Assembly: GCA_019638805.1 (NCBI GenBank)
Contig: JAHBTA010000003.1
Location: 310,001 to 374,000, forward strand
Source: Microbacteriaceae bacterium
Lineage (GTDB): Bacteria; Actinomycetota; Actinomycetes; Actinomycetales; Microbacteriaceae
Direction: 5' to 3'
DNA: 64,000 bases
In this document: in pieces, positions 1 to 8,043 of the stretch
How positions within the stretch are numbered: the stretch's first letter is position 1
Layout: each line of letters begins with the position of its first letter
Position numbers and translations under genes: made by a program
Notes under the pieces: model-generated
The model's database searches: none
What the model saw: the letters and a program-made list of their open reading frames with translations, nothing else
What the model was told of the DNA's origin: nothing

Positions 1-190
1 TTCGCCGCAGCATCGGCGTCACTCGGAGCCAATATCGGATGATGATCCGACGTCGTGGCAACTAAATGCGAGACGAGAACGGGGTTGATGGGTCATGGTT
101 CACAGAATGCCGTCGGTCACGGCCCAGACCAACCACACAGCGCACTGCAAGGAGCGGGTGCTAGCGTAGTTGCCGACAGGAGGATCGGGC
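1..190. other. Left-edge non-coding stretch upstream of DUF6153 gene
   Basis: No convincing gene. Short open frames here lack a ribosome binding site and any recognisable product. The stretch presumably carries the promoter of the following metal-associated gene, but I could not identify clear promoter hexamers or an operator. Confidence 0.4.
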
Positions 191-637
191 ATGGAAAACG
201 TGCAGAGCGTAATGCGTGGTCAGCATTCGACGCGAATCCTCTTTATTCTGTGCGGCGCTGTGCTCCTGATTATCGTTGGTCTGCTCGGAATGCATACGTT
301 CAGCTCTGAGGCCGCTGGGCACGGCACAGCATCCGTCAGTCACTCGGCAGTGGCTTCCAATCATTCCGAGGCCGGAGTGGCGGGAACACTCTCCGACCCG
401 TCGGCAGAGTGCAGTGGCACCTGTCAGCCGAGTACCTCCCCCGCACCCGAGCATCAGGAAATGGTGACCGCCTGCGTGCTCGCCTTGTTGGTCGGGATAC
501 TTCTGCTCGCCCCGCCCGTGCTCTTGCATCGGTTCGGTTCGGTTCTATGGCGCCCTGCAGGTCTGTGGCTTCTGATGTCCACGAGCATTCTTCCACGGGA
601 GCCCTCTCTGATCACTCTTTCCATCAGTCGCACCTGA
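191..637 (+). CDS. DUF6153-like small histidine-rich membrane protein
   Basis: Predicted 148-residue membrane protein. An N-terminal hydrophobic segment (about residues 15-35) is followed by a His/Ser-rich stretch with histidines in HGTASVSH and NHSEAG, a Cys pair (CSGTC), and a second hydrophobic segment near residue 95. This layout matches actinobacterial DUF6153 proteins, which often sit beside DUF305 genes in copper-associated loci. The start was placed at the ATG 7 bases after a strong AGGAGG. It is followed 100 bases later by the DUF305 lipoprotein gene on the same strand, so shared metal-stress regulation is plausible. The biochemical role is unknown; extracytoplasmic metal binding is inferred from the histidines only. 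Confidence 0.6.
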   Translation: MENVQSVMRGQHSTRILFILCGAVLLIIVGLLGMHTFSSEAAGHGTASVSHSAVASNHSEAGVAGTLSDPSAECSGTCQPSTSPAPEHQEMVTACVLALLVGILLLAPPVLLHRFGSVLWRPAGLWLLMSTSILPREPSLITLSISRT

Positions 638-737
638 AGCGTCATCGTCGGCCTTGACACCGACAAATCGACGTTGTCCGCCCCTGCGGTACGACGCGCT
701 GACCCTTTTATATGCGATAGATCGAAGGAATACCATT

Positions 738-1346
738 ATGAAGAAGCTTCCCCTCGTGCTTGGTACGAGCGCGCTCGCCCTCGGCCTCGTCCTCACCGGT
801 TGCACCGCGACGACGCCCCCTACAGGCGATGCCACCACACCATCGACGTCTGCCTCGTCTGCCGAGGCGAACGCGGGTGATGAGATGTTCGTGACGATGA
901 TGATCCCGCACCACCAGCAGGCCATCGAGATGGCCGACATCGTACTCACCAAAGACGGACTCGACCCGCGAGTCGCTGAACTTGCTCAGCAGATCAAGGA
1001 TGCCCAAGGGCCCGAGATCGATCGTATGCTCGGCTGGTTAGACGACTGGGGTATCGATTATAATCCTGACCCAATGGTCGGTATGGATCACGGCTCGATG
1101 GGTGCCGACGGAAGCGACGGGATGATGTCCGAAGAGGATATGACCGCGCTAGAAAACGCCGAGGCCACGGAAGCCAGTAGGCTGTTCCTTGAACAGATGG
1201 TCGTACACCACGAGGGCGCCATCGACATGGCGCGGACTGCTCTCGAAGACGCTCAGAACCCTGATGTGCTCGCTCTGGCCCAGCAGGTGATCGACGACCA
1301 GACCCTGGAGATCGCCGCGATGCAGGACCTTCTCGCCGAACTGTAA
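738..1346 (+). CDS. DUF305 family lipoprotein
   Basis: Predicted 202-residue exported lipoprotein. The signal peptide ends in a lipobox (LTGC, near residue 22), followed by a Ser/Thr-rich linker. Two DUF305 half-repeats are visible, one with MMIPHHQQAIEMA and one with MVVHHEGAIDMA; the paired histidines are the family hallmark and could bind metal. A Met/His-rich stretch (MVGMDHGSMG) lies between them, typical of copper-binding segments. The start follows GAAGGA by about 8 bases. It is one of four consecutive metal-associated genes. Copper handling at the membrane is inferred from family context and Met/His content. Confidence 0.85.
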   Translation: MKKLPLVLGTSALALGLVLTGCTATTPPTGDATTPSTSASSAEANAGDEMFVTMMIPHHQQAIEMADIVLTKDGLDPRVAELAQQIKDAQGPEIDRMLGWLDDWGIDYNPDPMVGMDHGSMGADGSDGMMSEEDMTALENAEATEASRLFLEQMVVHHEGAIDMARTALEDAQNPDVLALAQQVIDDQTLEIAAMQDLLAEL

Positions 1347-1464
1347 CTAGGTCAACCCTGTGGGGTGGCATACCGCTGCCCCACGGGATCCTTCCCATCT
1401 CGAAATCATCTTGGCGCAACGACAGCTACTGCGACCTCGTCTTGCGCCGCCCTCTGGAGTCTTC

Positions 1465-2304
1465 ATGAAATACTCACTGATCGTGGCATCCGTCACCGCG
1501 CTCACCCTCTTGGCGTCCGGATGTGCCGCCGCAACTGAACCTAGCCAGGAAGCTGTACCCCCGAGCATTGACCACGTTCACGGGATCGCCGCTGACCCAC
1601 GTGGCGATGAGCTATTCATCGCCACACACAACGGCATCTTCACCATCGCCCCGACAGGGAAGGTCTCCGGCCCCATCGGAGGCTACGATTTTGACGCGAT
1701 GGGATTCACCGTCGCTGACGAGACGATCTTCGCTTCCGGCCACCCGGGGCTGCAAACCCCGACAGAACTGGGATCCCCCAACCTCGGGATCATCCGCAGC
1801 GACGACTTCGGAGAATCCTGGTCACCGGTTGCGTTTACTAGCATCGAAGACTTCCACGTCCTCACCGCCGGACCCGACCGCACCCTCTACGGAATCGGCT
1901 CCAGCACCATCGATCTCCTCATCAGTACTGACAACGGAACCGAATGGACACGCGGAGCGCCCCTCGCCGCCGCCGACCTCGCCACCACCGACGACGGGGT
2001 CTATGCCGCAACTGAGGAAGGCCTCCAGGTAAGTACAGACCGAGGCACGACATTCACACTGGTCAGTGACGCACCCGTTCTCTATTCTCTCGACGCCCGC
2101 CCGGACGGCACACTTGTCGGTGCTGGTATCGATGGCGGGCTCTGGAGTCAGGCAACCGATGGCACCTGGGCGAAGCTTGATTCCCTCGTCGGTCCCGTTC
2201 AAGCTCTCGCTGCCATTAGTGCCGATCGAACCGTCCTTGTCGACGATCGCGGCATCGTCGAAGTCACTCCCAATGGCAGTGCTGTTCTAAGCCCGGCCGG
2301 GTGA
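1465..2304 (+). CDS. Sortilin/BNR-like lipoprotein (F510_1955-type glycosylhydrolase-like)
   Basis: Predicted 279-residue exported lipoprotein with a lipobox (LLASGC) about 20 residues from the start. The mature part begins with an IDHVHGIA segment and contains repeated Asp-box/BNR-like motifs (SDDFGESW, STDNGTEW, STDRGTTF), so it is probably a six- or seven-bladed propeller. Proteins of this kind are annotated as F510_1955 glycosylhydrolases, but no sugar substrate is established and they commonly lie beside DUF305 and DUF6153 genes. The ATG start follows a CTGGAG ribosome site and places the signal peptide at the N-terminus. It closes the short cluster upstream of the CDF gene. Confidence 0.75.
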   Translation: MKYSLIVASVTALTLLASGCAAATEPSQEAVPPSIDHVHGIAADPRGDELFIATHNGIFTIAPTGKVSGPIGGYDFDAMGFTVADETIFASGHPGLQTPTELGSPNLGIIRSDDFGESWSPVAFTSIEDFHVLTAGPDRTLYGIGSSTIDLLISTDNGTEWTRGAPLAAADLATTDDGVYAATEEGLQVSTDRGTTFTLVSDAPVLYSLDARPDGTLVGAGIDGGLWSQATDGTWAKLDSLVGPVQALAAISADRTVLVDDRGIVEVTPNGSAVLSPAG

Positions 2305-2627
2305 AGATGACCCAGGTAGAGAGCGACTAGATCTCGTCATGACGCGGAACACATTTCGCCTGGTTGGCGATCATCGAATTCCTTGCAGTCCTGTTCAACT
2401 ACACCGTCGTAAACGTCGTCATCCCAGACCTGCACTCAGATTCGGAGTTGGTGTCGCGAAATATCACCGGTCGGCACGCACTAAACGTCAGGTCGAGGAG
2501 TATCGCAGCCATATACGTGGTGCCCCCAGATCCGGACGGTTCAGAATCCTCGAATTGATACCCCAAGGGGGTACTATTCAGTGCAGCTCCTCATCACATT
2601 CGAGTCTGACAAGCAAAGAAAGAGGGC
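2305..2627 (+). other. Non-coding region with a possible transporter gene remnant and the CDF promoter
   Basis: No intact gene. At about 2358-2435 one frame reads like the first membrane helix of a major facilitator (LFNYTVVNVVIPDL resembles the TVVN-ALP motif of DHA2-type exporters) but continues into unrelated sequence, so it may be a decayed transporter start. The right part carries a TACCCC/GGGGTA palindrome and the upstream region of the CDF gene. The remnant call is weak and rests on one short motif. Confidence 0.3.
2557..2574. promoter_or_regulatory. CsoR-like palindromic operator candidate
   Basis: TACCCC and GGGGTA half-sites face each other across three bases, inside GATACCCCAAGGGGGTAC, about 55 bases upstream of the CDF start. 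G/C-tract palindromes flanked by TA are typical of CsoR/RcnR family operators. No csoR gene is seen in the window, so the regulator would have to be elsewhere. The match is by pattern only. Confidence 0.45.
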
Positions 2628-3581
2628 GTGGACATGGGGACAGCAATGAAAGCTCATGGCGGACATCCATCGGCCGCAGGTGACACCCGCGCGCTGGTCA
2701 TCTCCGGTTTGCTCACCGGAGTTTACTTCGTGATTGAACTACTAGTAGGTTTGTGGACTGGTTCGGTGGCGGTGCTGTCCGACGCGTTCCATACCTTCTC
2801 CGCAGTTGGAGGCGTGCTCATTGCCCTCGTCGCCCAACAACTGAGTCGACGCCCAGCGACCGGACGTCATACCTTTGGGTGGGCTCGGGCGGAGATCATT
2901 GGGGCGCTATTCAACGGGCTCTTCTTGGCCGTCATGGCTGTCTTCGTCCTGTGGATGGGCGCGATGCGTCTCAGTGAACCCATCGAGCTGCCGACCTCCG
3001 TCATGCTGTGGGTCGCTGCTGGCGGTATTGTCACCGAGATCGTCGCCTTCGCCCTAATGTATAAGAGGCAGAAGACGAACCTGAACATGAAGGGCGCGTT
3101 CTGGCACATTCTACAAACGTTCGTCGGCAGCATAATCATCGTCATTTCCGCGCTCGTTATCCGCTTCACCGGATTTCTGGCCATCGACCCCTTGCTGGGT
3201 ATGCTGTTCGGTCTCGTATTGTTCTGGGCTTCCTGGTCGATCATCCGTTCGTCCTTGCGCATCCTCCTTCAGGGCACCCCCGATACCGTTGACGTCGGAG
3301 CCGCCCTCGAAGCCCTCGAACGGATCGATGGCGTCAGGAATGTCCACCACGTTCACGCCTGGACCTTAACTTCCGGACGTGATGTCTTTTCGGCTCACGT
3401 CCAGGCCGAGAATTCGGCTCGCGATGGTGACCGCATTCTCACCCAGGCCAACGAGGAGCTAGCCGAACGGTTCAAGATTTACTTCTCCACTTTGCAGATC
3501 GAGGACCGATGCACACTGCCCGACGATGATCCCGCCTTCGAAATTGACATCACCACCACCCGTCCGAACCCACACGCATAA
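2628..3581 (+). CDS. Cation diffusion facilitator family transporter with altered site A
   Basis: Predicted 317-residue inner-membrane metal/H+ antiporter of the CDF family, with six membrane segments between about residues 22 and 200 and a cytoplasmic ferredoxin-like domain (about 210-300) containing VRNVHHVHAWTL. The canonical transport site uses HxxxD in TM2 and TM5. Here TM2 reads H55-TFS-A59 and TM5 reads H160-ILQ-T164, so both aspartates are replaced while both histidines remain. Asp52 is retained in TM2. It lies downstream of a CsoR-like palindrome and a DUF305/DUF6153 cluster. Substrate is uncertain; the altered site argues against assuming Zn/Cd. Membership of the family is clear from topology and the C-terminal domain. 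Confidence 0.85.
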   Translation: MDMGTAMKAHGGHPSAAGDTRALVISGLLTGVYFVIELLVGLWTGSVAVLSDAFHTFSAVGGVLIALVAQQLSRRPATGRHTFGWARAEIIGALFNGLFLAVMAVFVLWMGAMRLSEPIELPTSVMLWVAAGGIVTEIVAFALMYKRQKTNLNMKGAFWHILQTFVGSIIIVISALVIRFTGFLAIDPLLGMLFGLVLFWASWSIIRSSLRILLQGTPDTVDVGAALEALERIDGVRNVHHVHAWTLTSGRDVFSAHVQAENSARDGDRILTQANEELAERFKIYFSTLQIEDRCTLPDDDPAFEIDITTTRPNPHA

Positions 3582-3990
3582 GCGTGCTATCAGGAGACAT
3601 TTGAGCTGGAAGTACCTGCGGATGGGTTCGCGGGTGGAGTTGTGCAACCTCCCGCCGAAGAGAGGCCGGCGCTTCGCTTCAGTCAAAAAGTCCAAGTCTG
3701 GTCAAGAACTCCTTGCGCCAGTACTAGCCCACCCTGATTCTTCCGATGATACATCCCGAGTAAAACGGCATGCTTCCGGGCGAAATGGGCATGATTCGAT
3801 GCTCGGATTACCGGGGTTGCTCCTTCTGAGGTAGAGGTGGGCTGACCACGTCGGGTTCAGTGTTGCGCCTGGCGGTCGCTCACTCTTCTGTCCGTCGTCC
3901 GTCTCGATTGTCTTCTCTGAGTCCCTTCGCGCACCTTCTGGTCGCAGAGGTCACCCGTCGTGTGCGGGTACCTGCGGGAGGAGGACGACG
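3582..3990. other. Intergenic region between metal cargo and conjugation backbone
   Basis: About 400 bases with no supportable gene; the open frames running through it are extensions of the CDF reading frame or lack start signals. It separates the metal cluster from the ICE backbone genes and may contain a junction left by an insertion, but I found no repeat to prove it. The last bases carry a strong GGGAGGAGG ribosome site for the next gene. Confidence 0.5.
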
Positions 3991-5073
3991 ATGGCAACCA
4001 GCGAAGAACAGCGGGCGGCACGGGATGCGAAGCTCGATGCCCTGCATGAACAGCTCACCGGCGCGGTGGAGTCGCTGGTATCGGGCGAGGATTGGAAGCA
4101 GGCGTTGGAGTTCGCGGCCCGGTTCCGTGCTCGGTCGTTCAACAACACCCTGTTGATCTTCGTGCAGCATCAGGCCGCGTTCGAGGCGGGCCGGGTGCCA
4201 GAGCCAGTACCGACGTACGTGGCCGGGTTCAAGCAGTGGAAGGCGCTCGGCCGGCAGGTCGAGAAGGGCCAGTCGGGGTACATGATCCTCGCCCCCGTGA
4301 CAGGCCGGTTCGCGACGTTCACGCCGAAGGTAGCGGAGTCGTGGCGTCGGCTCGGCAGGTTCGAGAAACCGAAGCCCGGTGAGACGGTGCGCTCACGCAT
4401 GGTCGGCGTCCGTCCCGCCTACGTGTGGGATGTCTCCCAAACCACAGGCGACCCGATCCCCACCGCGCCGTCACCCCGCCTGCTCGAAGGTGAAGCCCCT
4501 GACGGGCTGTGGGAGGGCATCGCCGCGCAAGTCGAAGCGCAAGGGTTCACCGTGATGCGTGTGCCGCATGAGGGCATGATCCACGGCGCCAACGGCCTCA
4601 CCGATTTCACCGAGAAGACGGTGGCGGTGCGGGAGAACATGCCCGAGGCGGCACAGGTGAAGACCCTCGTGCATGAACTCGCCCACGTGCTCCTGCACGG
4701 GCCCGACAATCCGGATGCGGTGGGGCATCGCGGGATCGGTGAGGTGGAGGCGGATTCGGTGGCGTTGATGGTTGCCGCCGCGCACGGCATGGACACCAGT
4801 GACTACACGGTCCCGTATGTGTCGGGGTGGGCGGCAACAGTGCCAGAGAAGACGCCCGTCGAAGTCGTCCAGGCGACAGGTGAACGTGTGCGGAAGACCG
4901 CCGCCGCGATTCTCGATCAGCTCCCGACCGTGCAGATCGGCACCGGCGACCCGCCCGGCCTCACCCGCGACACCCCTGCCAAGACGCGCACCGAGCCGAC
5001 CGTTGAGCCCGCTGCTGCCGACGCGTTATCGGAGCCGCGCCGCACGATGGCGTCACCAGTGAGGAGTCTGTGA
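3991..5073 (+). CDS. ArdC-like antirestriction protein (ssDNA-binding domain plus HExxH metallopeptidase domain)
   Basis: Predicted 360-residue cytosolic protein. Residues about 5-110 resemble the N-terminal ArdC/DUF1738-type single-strand DNA-binding domain (FNNTLLIFVQHQ, then a GFKQWKALGRQV stretch). The C-terminal half has an ImmA/IrrE-like zinc peptidase motif (HELAH within VKTLVHELAHVLLH, about residue 226), with downstream acidic residues in GEVEADSVA. Family members protect entering single-stranded DNA during conjugation. The start follows a near-perfect GGAGGAGG. It is the first gene of a long tightly packed ICE operon, and its stop overlaps the primase-polymerase start. The low-complexity tail after residue 315 is probably disordered. 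Confidence 0.8.
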   Translation: MATSEEQRAARDAKLDALHEQLTGAVESLVSGEDWKQALEFAARFRARSFNNTLLIFVQHQAAFEAGRVPEPVPTYVAGFKQWKALGRQVEKGQSGYMILAPVTGRFATFTPKVAESWRRLGRFEKPKPGETVRSRMVGVRPAYVWDVSQTTGDPIPTAPSPRLLEGEAPDGLWEGIAAQVEAQGFTVMRVPHEGMIHGANGLTDFTEKTVAVRENMPEAAQVKTLVHELAHVLLHGPDNPDAVGHRGIGEVEADSVALMVAAAHGMDTSDYTVPYVSGWAATVPEKTPVEVVQATGERVRKTAAAILDQLPTVQIGTGDPPGLTRDTPAKTRTEPTVEPAAADALSEPRRTMASPVRSL

Positions 5074-5981
5074 TGGGTGCCGTTGATCTGTTCTCAGAAG
5101 TCGGCGGGATGCCACTTCCGGAGGCTGCGGCGCGGTTCGCTGCGGCGGGGGTGCCGGTGTTTCCGTGCGTGCCGGGCGAGAAGCGGCCGCTGGTGCGTCG
5201 CGGGTTCCACGACGCCACCACTGATCCCGCGCGGGTCTCAACGTGGTGGGCGAGGTGGCCGGCGGCGAATATCGGCATCCCCACCGGTGCTGCATCTGGG
5301 AGCGAGGTCGTCGATGTCGATGTGCACGCCACCGGCACCGGGTTTCCCGCGTTCCGCGCTGCGCATCGCGAGGGCCATGTGGCGGGGTGGGCGGCGCTCG
5401 TGCGCACCCCCTCTGGTGGGCTGCACGCCTACTATCCGACAGACCCTGATCGGGCGCAGGCGTCGTGGCAAGCGGCGCGGGCGCATGTTGATTTCCGTGG
5501 TGACGGCGGCTACGTCATTGCCCCACCCTCCCGGGTGCTGCGCCCCGGAGGCGTGCGGGCACCGTATCGGCTGATCGTCGCTACAGGCGACGCCCCGGCC
5601 CCGGTGGATGCGGCGCGGCTGCGCGAGTTCCTGGACCCGCGCACTCCTGTCCCGCTCGACCGTGCCCGTGTTTCGCGGTTTGCGCGGCGGGGGTCGGATG
5701 CGAAGGTGCTTGCGGGGTGGGTCGCGGGGCGTGGTGAGGGTGAGCGGAACCGGGGCCTGTTCTGGGCCGCCTGCCGTCTCGCCGAGGCCGGCACCCCTCC
5801 CGATGCGACTCTCGACGCGCTGGGCCCTGCGGCAGAGCGGGCGGGGCTCGGGTCACGGGAGATCATTGCTACCATTCGCTCCGCCTACCGCACCACCCAC
5901 CCCACACGCCGCACGGCTGTAGAGCCCCTGGCGGATCAACGGCGTTTGGTGCGCGAATCGCCTGGGCGGATGCTGTTATGA
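5073..5981 (+). CDS. Bifunctional DNA primase/polymerase (archaeo-eukaryotic primase family)
   Basis: Predicted 302-residue protein with a primase-polymerase N-terminal domain. Visible motifs are GVPVFPCVPGEKRP, the metal-binding acidic VDVDVH, a GGLHAYY histidine motif and the glycine-rich GDGGYVIAPPS. The C-terminal 90 residues (GEGERNRGLFWAACRLAEAG) resemble the helical module that often follows this domain in plasmid replication proteins. It probably primes complementary-strand synthesis on transferred or replicating ICE DNA. No helicase domain is present. The ATG at 5073 overlaps the upstream stop (TGATG) and has better spacing to GAGGAG than the GTG three bases earlier. Confidence 0.8.
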   Translation: MGAVDLFSEVGGMPLPEAAARFAAAGVPVFPCVPGEKRPLVRRGFHDATTDPARVSTWWARWPAANIGIPTGAASGSEVVDVDVHATGTGFPAFRAAHREGHVAGWAALVRTPSGGLHAYYPTDPDRAQASWQAARAHVDFRGDGGYVIAPPSRVLRPGGVRAPYRLIVATGDAPAPVDAARLREFLDPRTPVPLDRARVSRFARRGSDAKVLAGWVAGRGEGERNRGLFWAACRLAEAGTPPDATLDALGPAAERAGLGSREIIATIRSAYRTTHPTRRTAVEPLADQRRLVRESPGRMLL

Positions 5982-6670
5982 GTGCCGCCGAGTCTTCCTT
6001 GCCGCGGGGTCGCCGACTCGCGGTCGTCACCGCGATCACGGGAACGGTGTTCATCGCGGCCGGCGCGTTCTGGCTGTCGTTCACTGCCCTTGCTGATCTG
6101 GCTCGGCGGTCTGGGATTGATAGCGGGCAGGCGTGGGCGTGGCCGCTGATCGTGGACGGCATCATCGTCGTCGCCACCGTCGCCGTCGTCGCCCTCGCCA
6201 GCCAGCACCGCCCGACCTGGTATCCGTGGACGCTCCTCGTCGCCGGTGCGGTGGTGTCGGTGACGGCGAACGCGATCCATGCCGTGATCGCCGCCGATAG
6301 CGATGTGCCGAGCGTGCTTGCTGCGAGTGTCGCGGCGGTGCCGCCGCTGGTGCTGCTGTCGATCACGCACCTCACCGTGATCCTCACACGCCCCCTCACG
6401 CCGGTCGCTGATGCAAGCGTGACTGCGCCGGAGGCGACACCGATCGAACACGCTGAACCGACGGTAAGTGATGCCCCGTCTGGCCCGGAGAACGCACCTG
6501 AGCCGTTAGTCGCGGTGGTGTCGGTGAGTGAGCGGCGTGCAGAGGCTGCGCAGTTGCGGGATGTGGAGGGGTGGTCGAACAAGCGGATCGCCCGGCACCT
6601 GGGGGTGCATCCGTCCACCGTCGGACGCTGGTTCACTCCGGCCACTGAGGCGAAGGAGGAGTCATCGTGA
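5978..6670 (+). CDS. DUF2637 membrane protein with C-terminal helix-turn-helix
   Basis: Predicted 230-residue protein with four membrane helices within residues 15-135 (including VDGIIVVATVAVVAL and PPLVLLSITHLTVIL), matching DUF2637 proteins found in actinobacterial conjugative elements and plasmids. After an Ala/Pro/Glu-rich linker, residues about 185-225 form a helix-turn-helix (WSNKRIARHLGVHPSTVGRWF). Membrane anchoring plus DNA binding suggests tethering the element or part of the transfer apparatus to the membrane, but no function is established. It overlaps the primase gene by ATGA and the next gene by GTGA. Confidence 0.7.
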   Translation: MSAAESSLPRGRRLAVVTAITGTVFIAAGAFWLSFTALADLARRSGIDSGQAWAWPLIVDGIIVVATVAVVALASQHRPTWYPWTLLVAGAVVSVTANAIHAVIAADSDVPSVLAASVAAVPPLVLLSITHLTVILTRPLTPVADASVTAPEATPIEHAEPTVSDAPSGPENAPEPLVAVVSVSERRAEAAQLRDVEGWSNKRIARHLGVHPSTVGRWFTPATEAKEESS

Positions 6671-7101
6671 ACGACGACGCAGAGGCGAACCGACCTGAGC
6701 TACCGGAGGTACGAACCGAACTGAGTGAGGCAGCGGAGGCAGAGCGGTCGGCGTTCGCCCTGCACCGAGACCCCTCACTTACTCCTGCGGCTGGTGGGTC
6801 TGGTTCGCGGGTGGGGCGTGGGATTGCGTGGGTGCGCCCCACCGATCTGATCGCTTCGAGCACCGCCCGCATCGCCGGCCGCGGCATCACCCTCAACACC
6901 GAATTCGCGCACCGTGCCCGCCGTGCCCCTGGCCACGCCTATCGAGCTACCCGCTCGGGCGTTCGGGAAATCCGGGATCGCCGTGCAGGACGGGCAGCGA
7001 CTGATGAGGCGTCGGTGTTCGAGCCGTTCGAGGTGTTCGAGCCGCAGGATCGGCGCCGCTCCGCCTCGTGGGTGCGACCGTCGGGGATCGGGCTGGGGTG
7101 A
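6667..7101 (+). CDS. Hypothetical ICE protein
   Basis: A 144-residue hydrophilic protein of unknown function. It starts at a GTG that overlaps the upstream stop (GTGA), which together with the tight operon spacing supports translation. It has an acidic N-terminus (about residues 1-35) and an Arg-rich centre and C-terminus, with no membrane segment, signal or recognisable domain. It could be an accessory DNA-associated protein, but nothing beyond its composition supports this. Confidence 0.5.
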   Translation: MNDDAEANRPELPEVRTELSEAAEAERSAFALHRDPSLTPAAGGSGSRVGRGIAWVRPTDLIASSTARIAGRGITLNTEFAHRARRAPGHAYRATRSGVREIRDRRAGRAATDEASVFEPFEVFEPQDRRRSASWVRPSGIGLG

Positions 7102-7176
7102 ACGGCTATGTACTCGGATCGGTGGCGGGGCGTCGGTGGGGAGCGGGTGCGCACCTTCCTTGAAGGAGGTGCCACC

Positions 7177-8043
7177 ATGCCACACCATCACATCCCTGGC
7201 CGCCGCGGTCGAGGTCAGGGTTTCGAGAACTCAGAACAACTCCGCGAACTTCTGAACCGTCTGAGCGATGACGGGCCCGACGCCTGGCGAACAGACCCAG
7301 ACGTTGCGGCGCTCATGCAGCACGCCGCGCAGAAATACGCCGCCCTCGCCAGAAAGCACGGGCTGGACCCGTGGGAGGCGGCAACGGCGGCGTTCGAGGC
7401 GATGCGCACCGCCTCGGTCCGCCGGGCGGATGATCCGTGGGCGGTCATCACCCGCACGGTACAGATCACCTGTATCGCGGAGAACCGTGCGAACGGCCTG
7501 CTGTGTTCGGTGCATCAGGCACGTAGGCCGAGGTATTCGAATTTCCATGACGCCGAACGCTTTTCCGACCGGGAGAACCCTCTCACCGACTATCACCCCG
7601 CGTTCCGCACCGGCCCCTTCACCGACGACGATGACGGCACCGACGACGAGACGGAACTCTCGAGGTCGACGGGCGTGGAGTCCGCCGTCGAGGACACGAT
7701 CACGCTGTTGTGCTGGCACGGGTGGGAGCCCGAGGTCGCCCGTGCTGCGGTGGAGTGCATCTGCGCACGCCTGGCCGAATCGGTCTCGCGGGCCGGCGCG
7801 TATGAGTCGTTGCGTCGTGACCGGCACGCCCGCGCTCTCCTGGACATCCCGGCTCCGTCCTGGTACCGGCTGCTGCGCATCATCCTCGGTTCCTCCGACG
7901 CGCACCTGGTAGGGACGAACGCGGCACGTGGGGTGCTGTTACGGCTGCTTATCGGCGAAGCCCTCTGGAGCCTCATGGATGACACCGCCCTGGGGGAAGC
8001 GATCCGGGTCGCAGCACCCGGCGTCATGCGGGGCCGATCATGA
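7177..8043 (+). CDS. Hypothetical ICE protein, helical, sigma-factor-like hint
   Basis: Predicted 288-residue soluble protein. The start was set at an ATG preceded by a strong GAAGGAGGT; a longer open frame to 7108 lacks such a site. Residues about 50-110 (GLDPWEAATAAFEAM followed by DDPWAVITRTVQ) vaguely recall the helical region 2 of sigma-70-like proteins, followed by an acidic stretch (FTDDDDGTDDETE) and a second helical domain that could suit an HTH region (WEPEVARAAVECICARLAES). I do not recognise a family with confidence. It overlaps the downstream ParB-like gene by ATGA, so the two are probably co-translated and may act together. Confidence 0.6.
   Translation: MPHHHIPGRRGRGQGFENSEQLRELLNRLSDDGPDAWRTDPDVAALMQHAAQKYAALARKHGLDPWEAATAAFEAMRTASVRRADDPWAVITRTVQITCIAENRANGLLCSVHQARRPRYSNFHDAERFSDRENPLTDYHPAFRTGPFTDDDDGTDDETELSRSTGVESAVEDTITLLCWHGWEPEVARAAVECICARLAESVSRAGAYESLRRDRHARALLDIPAPSWYRLLRIILGSSDAHLVGTNAARGVLLRLLIGEALWSLMDDTALGEAIRVAAPGVMRGRS

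Noticed and set aside
3526..3834. Open frame extending across the CDF stop region
   Set aside because: It lacks a ribosome site, reads partly within the CDF gene in another frame and resembles no protein.
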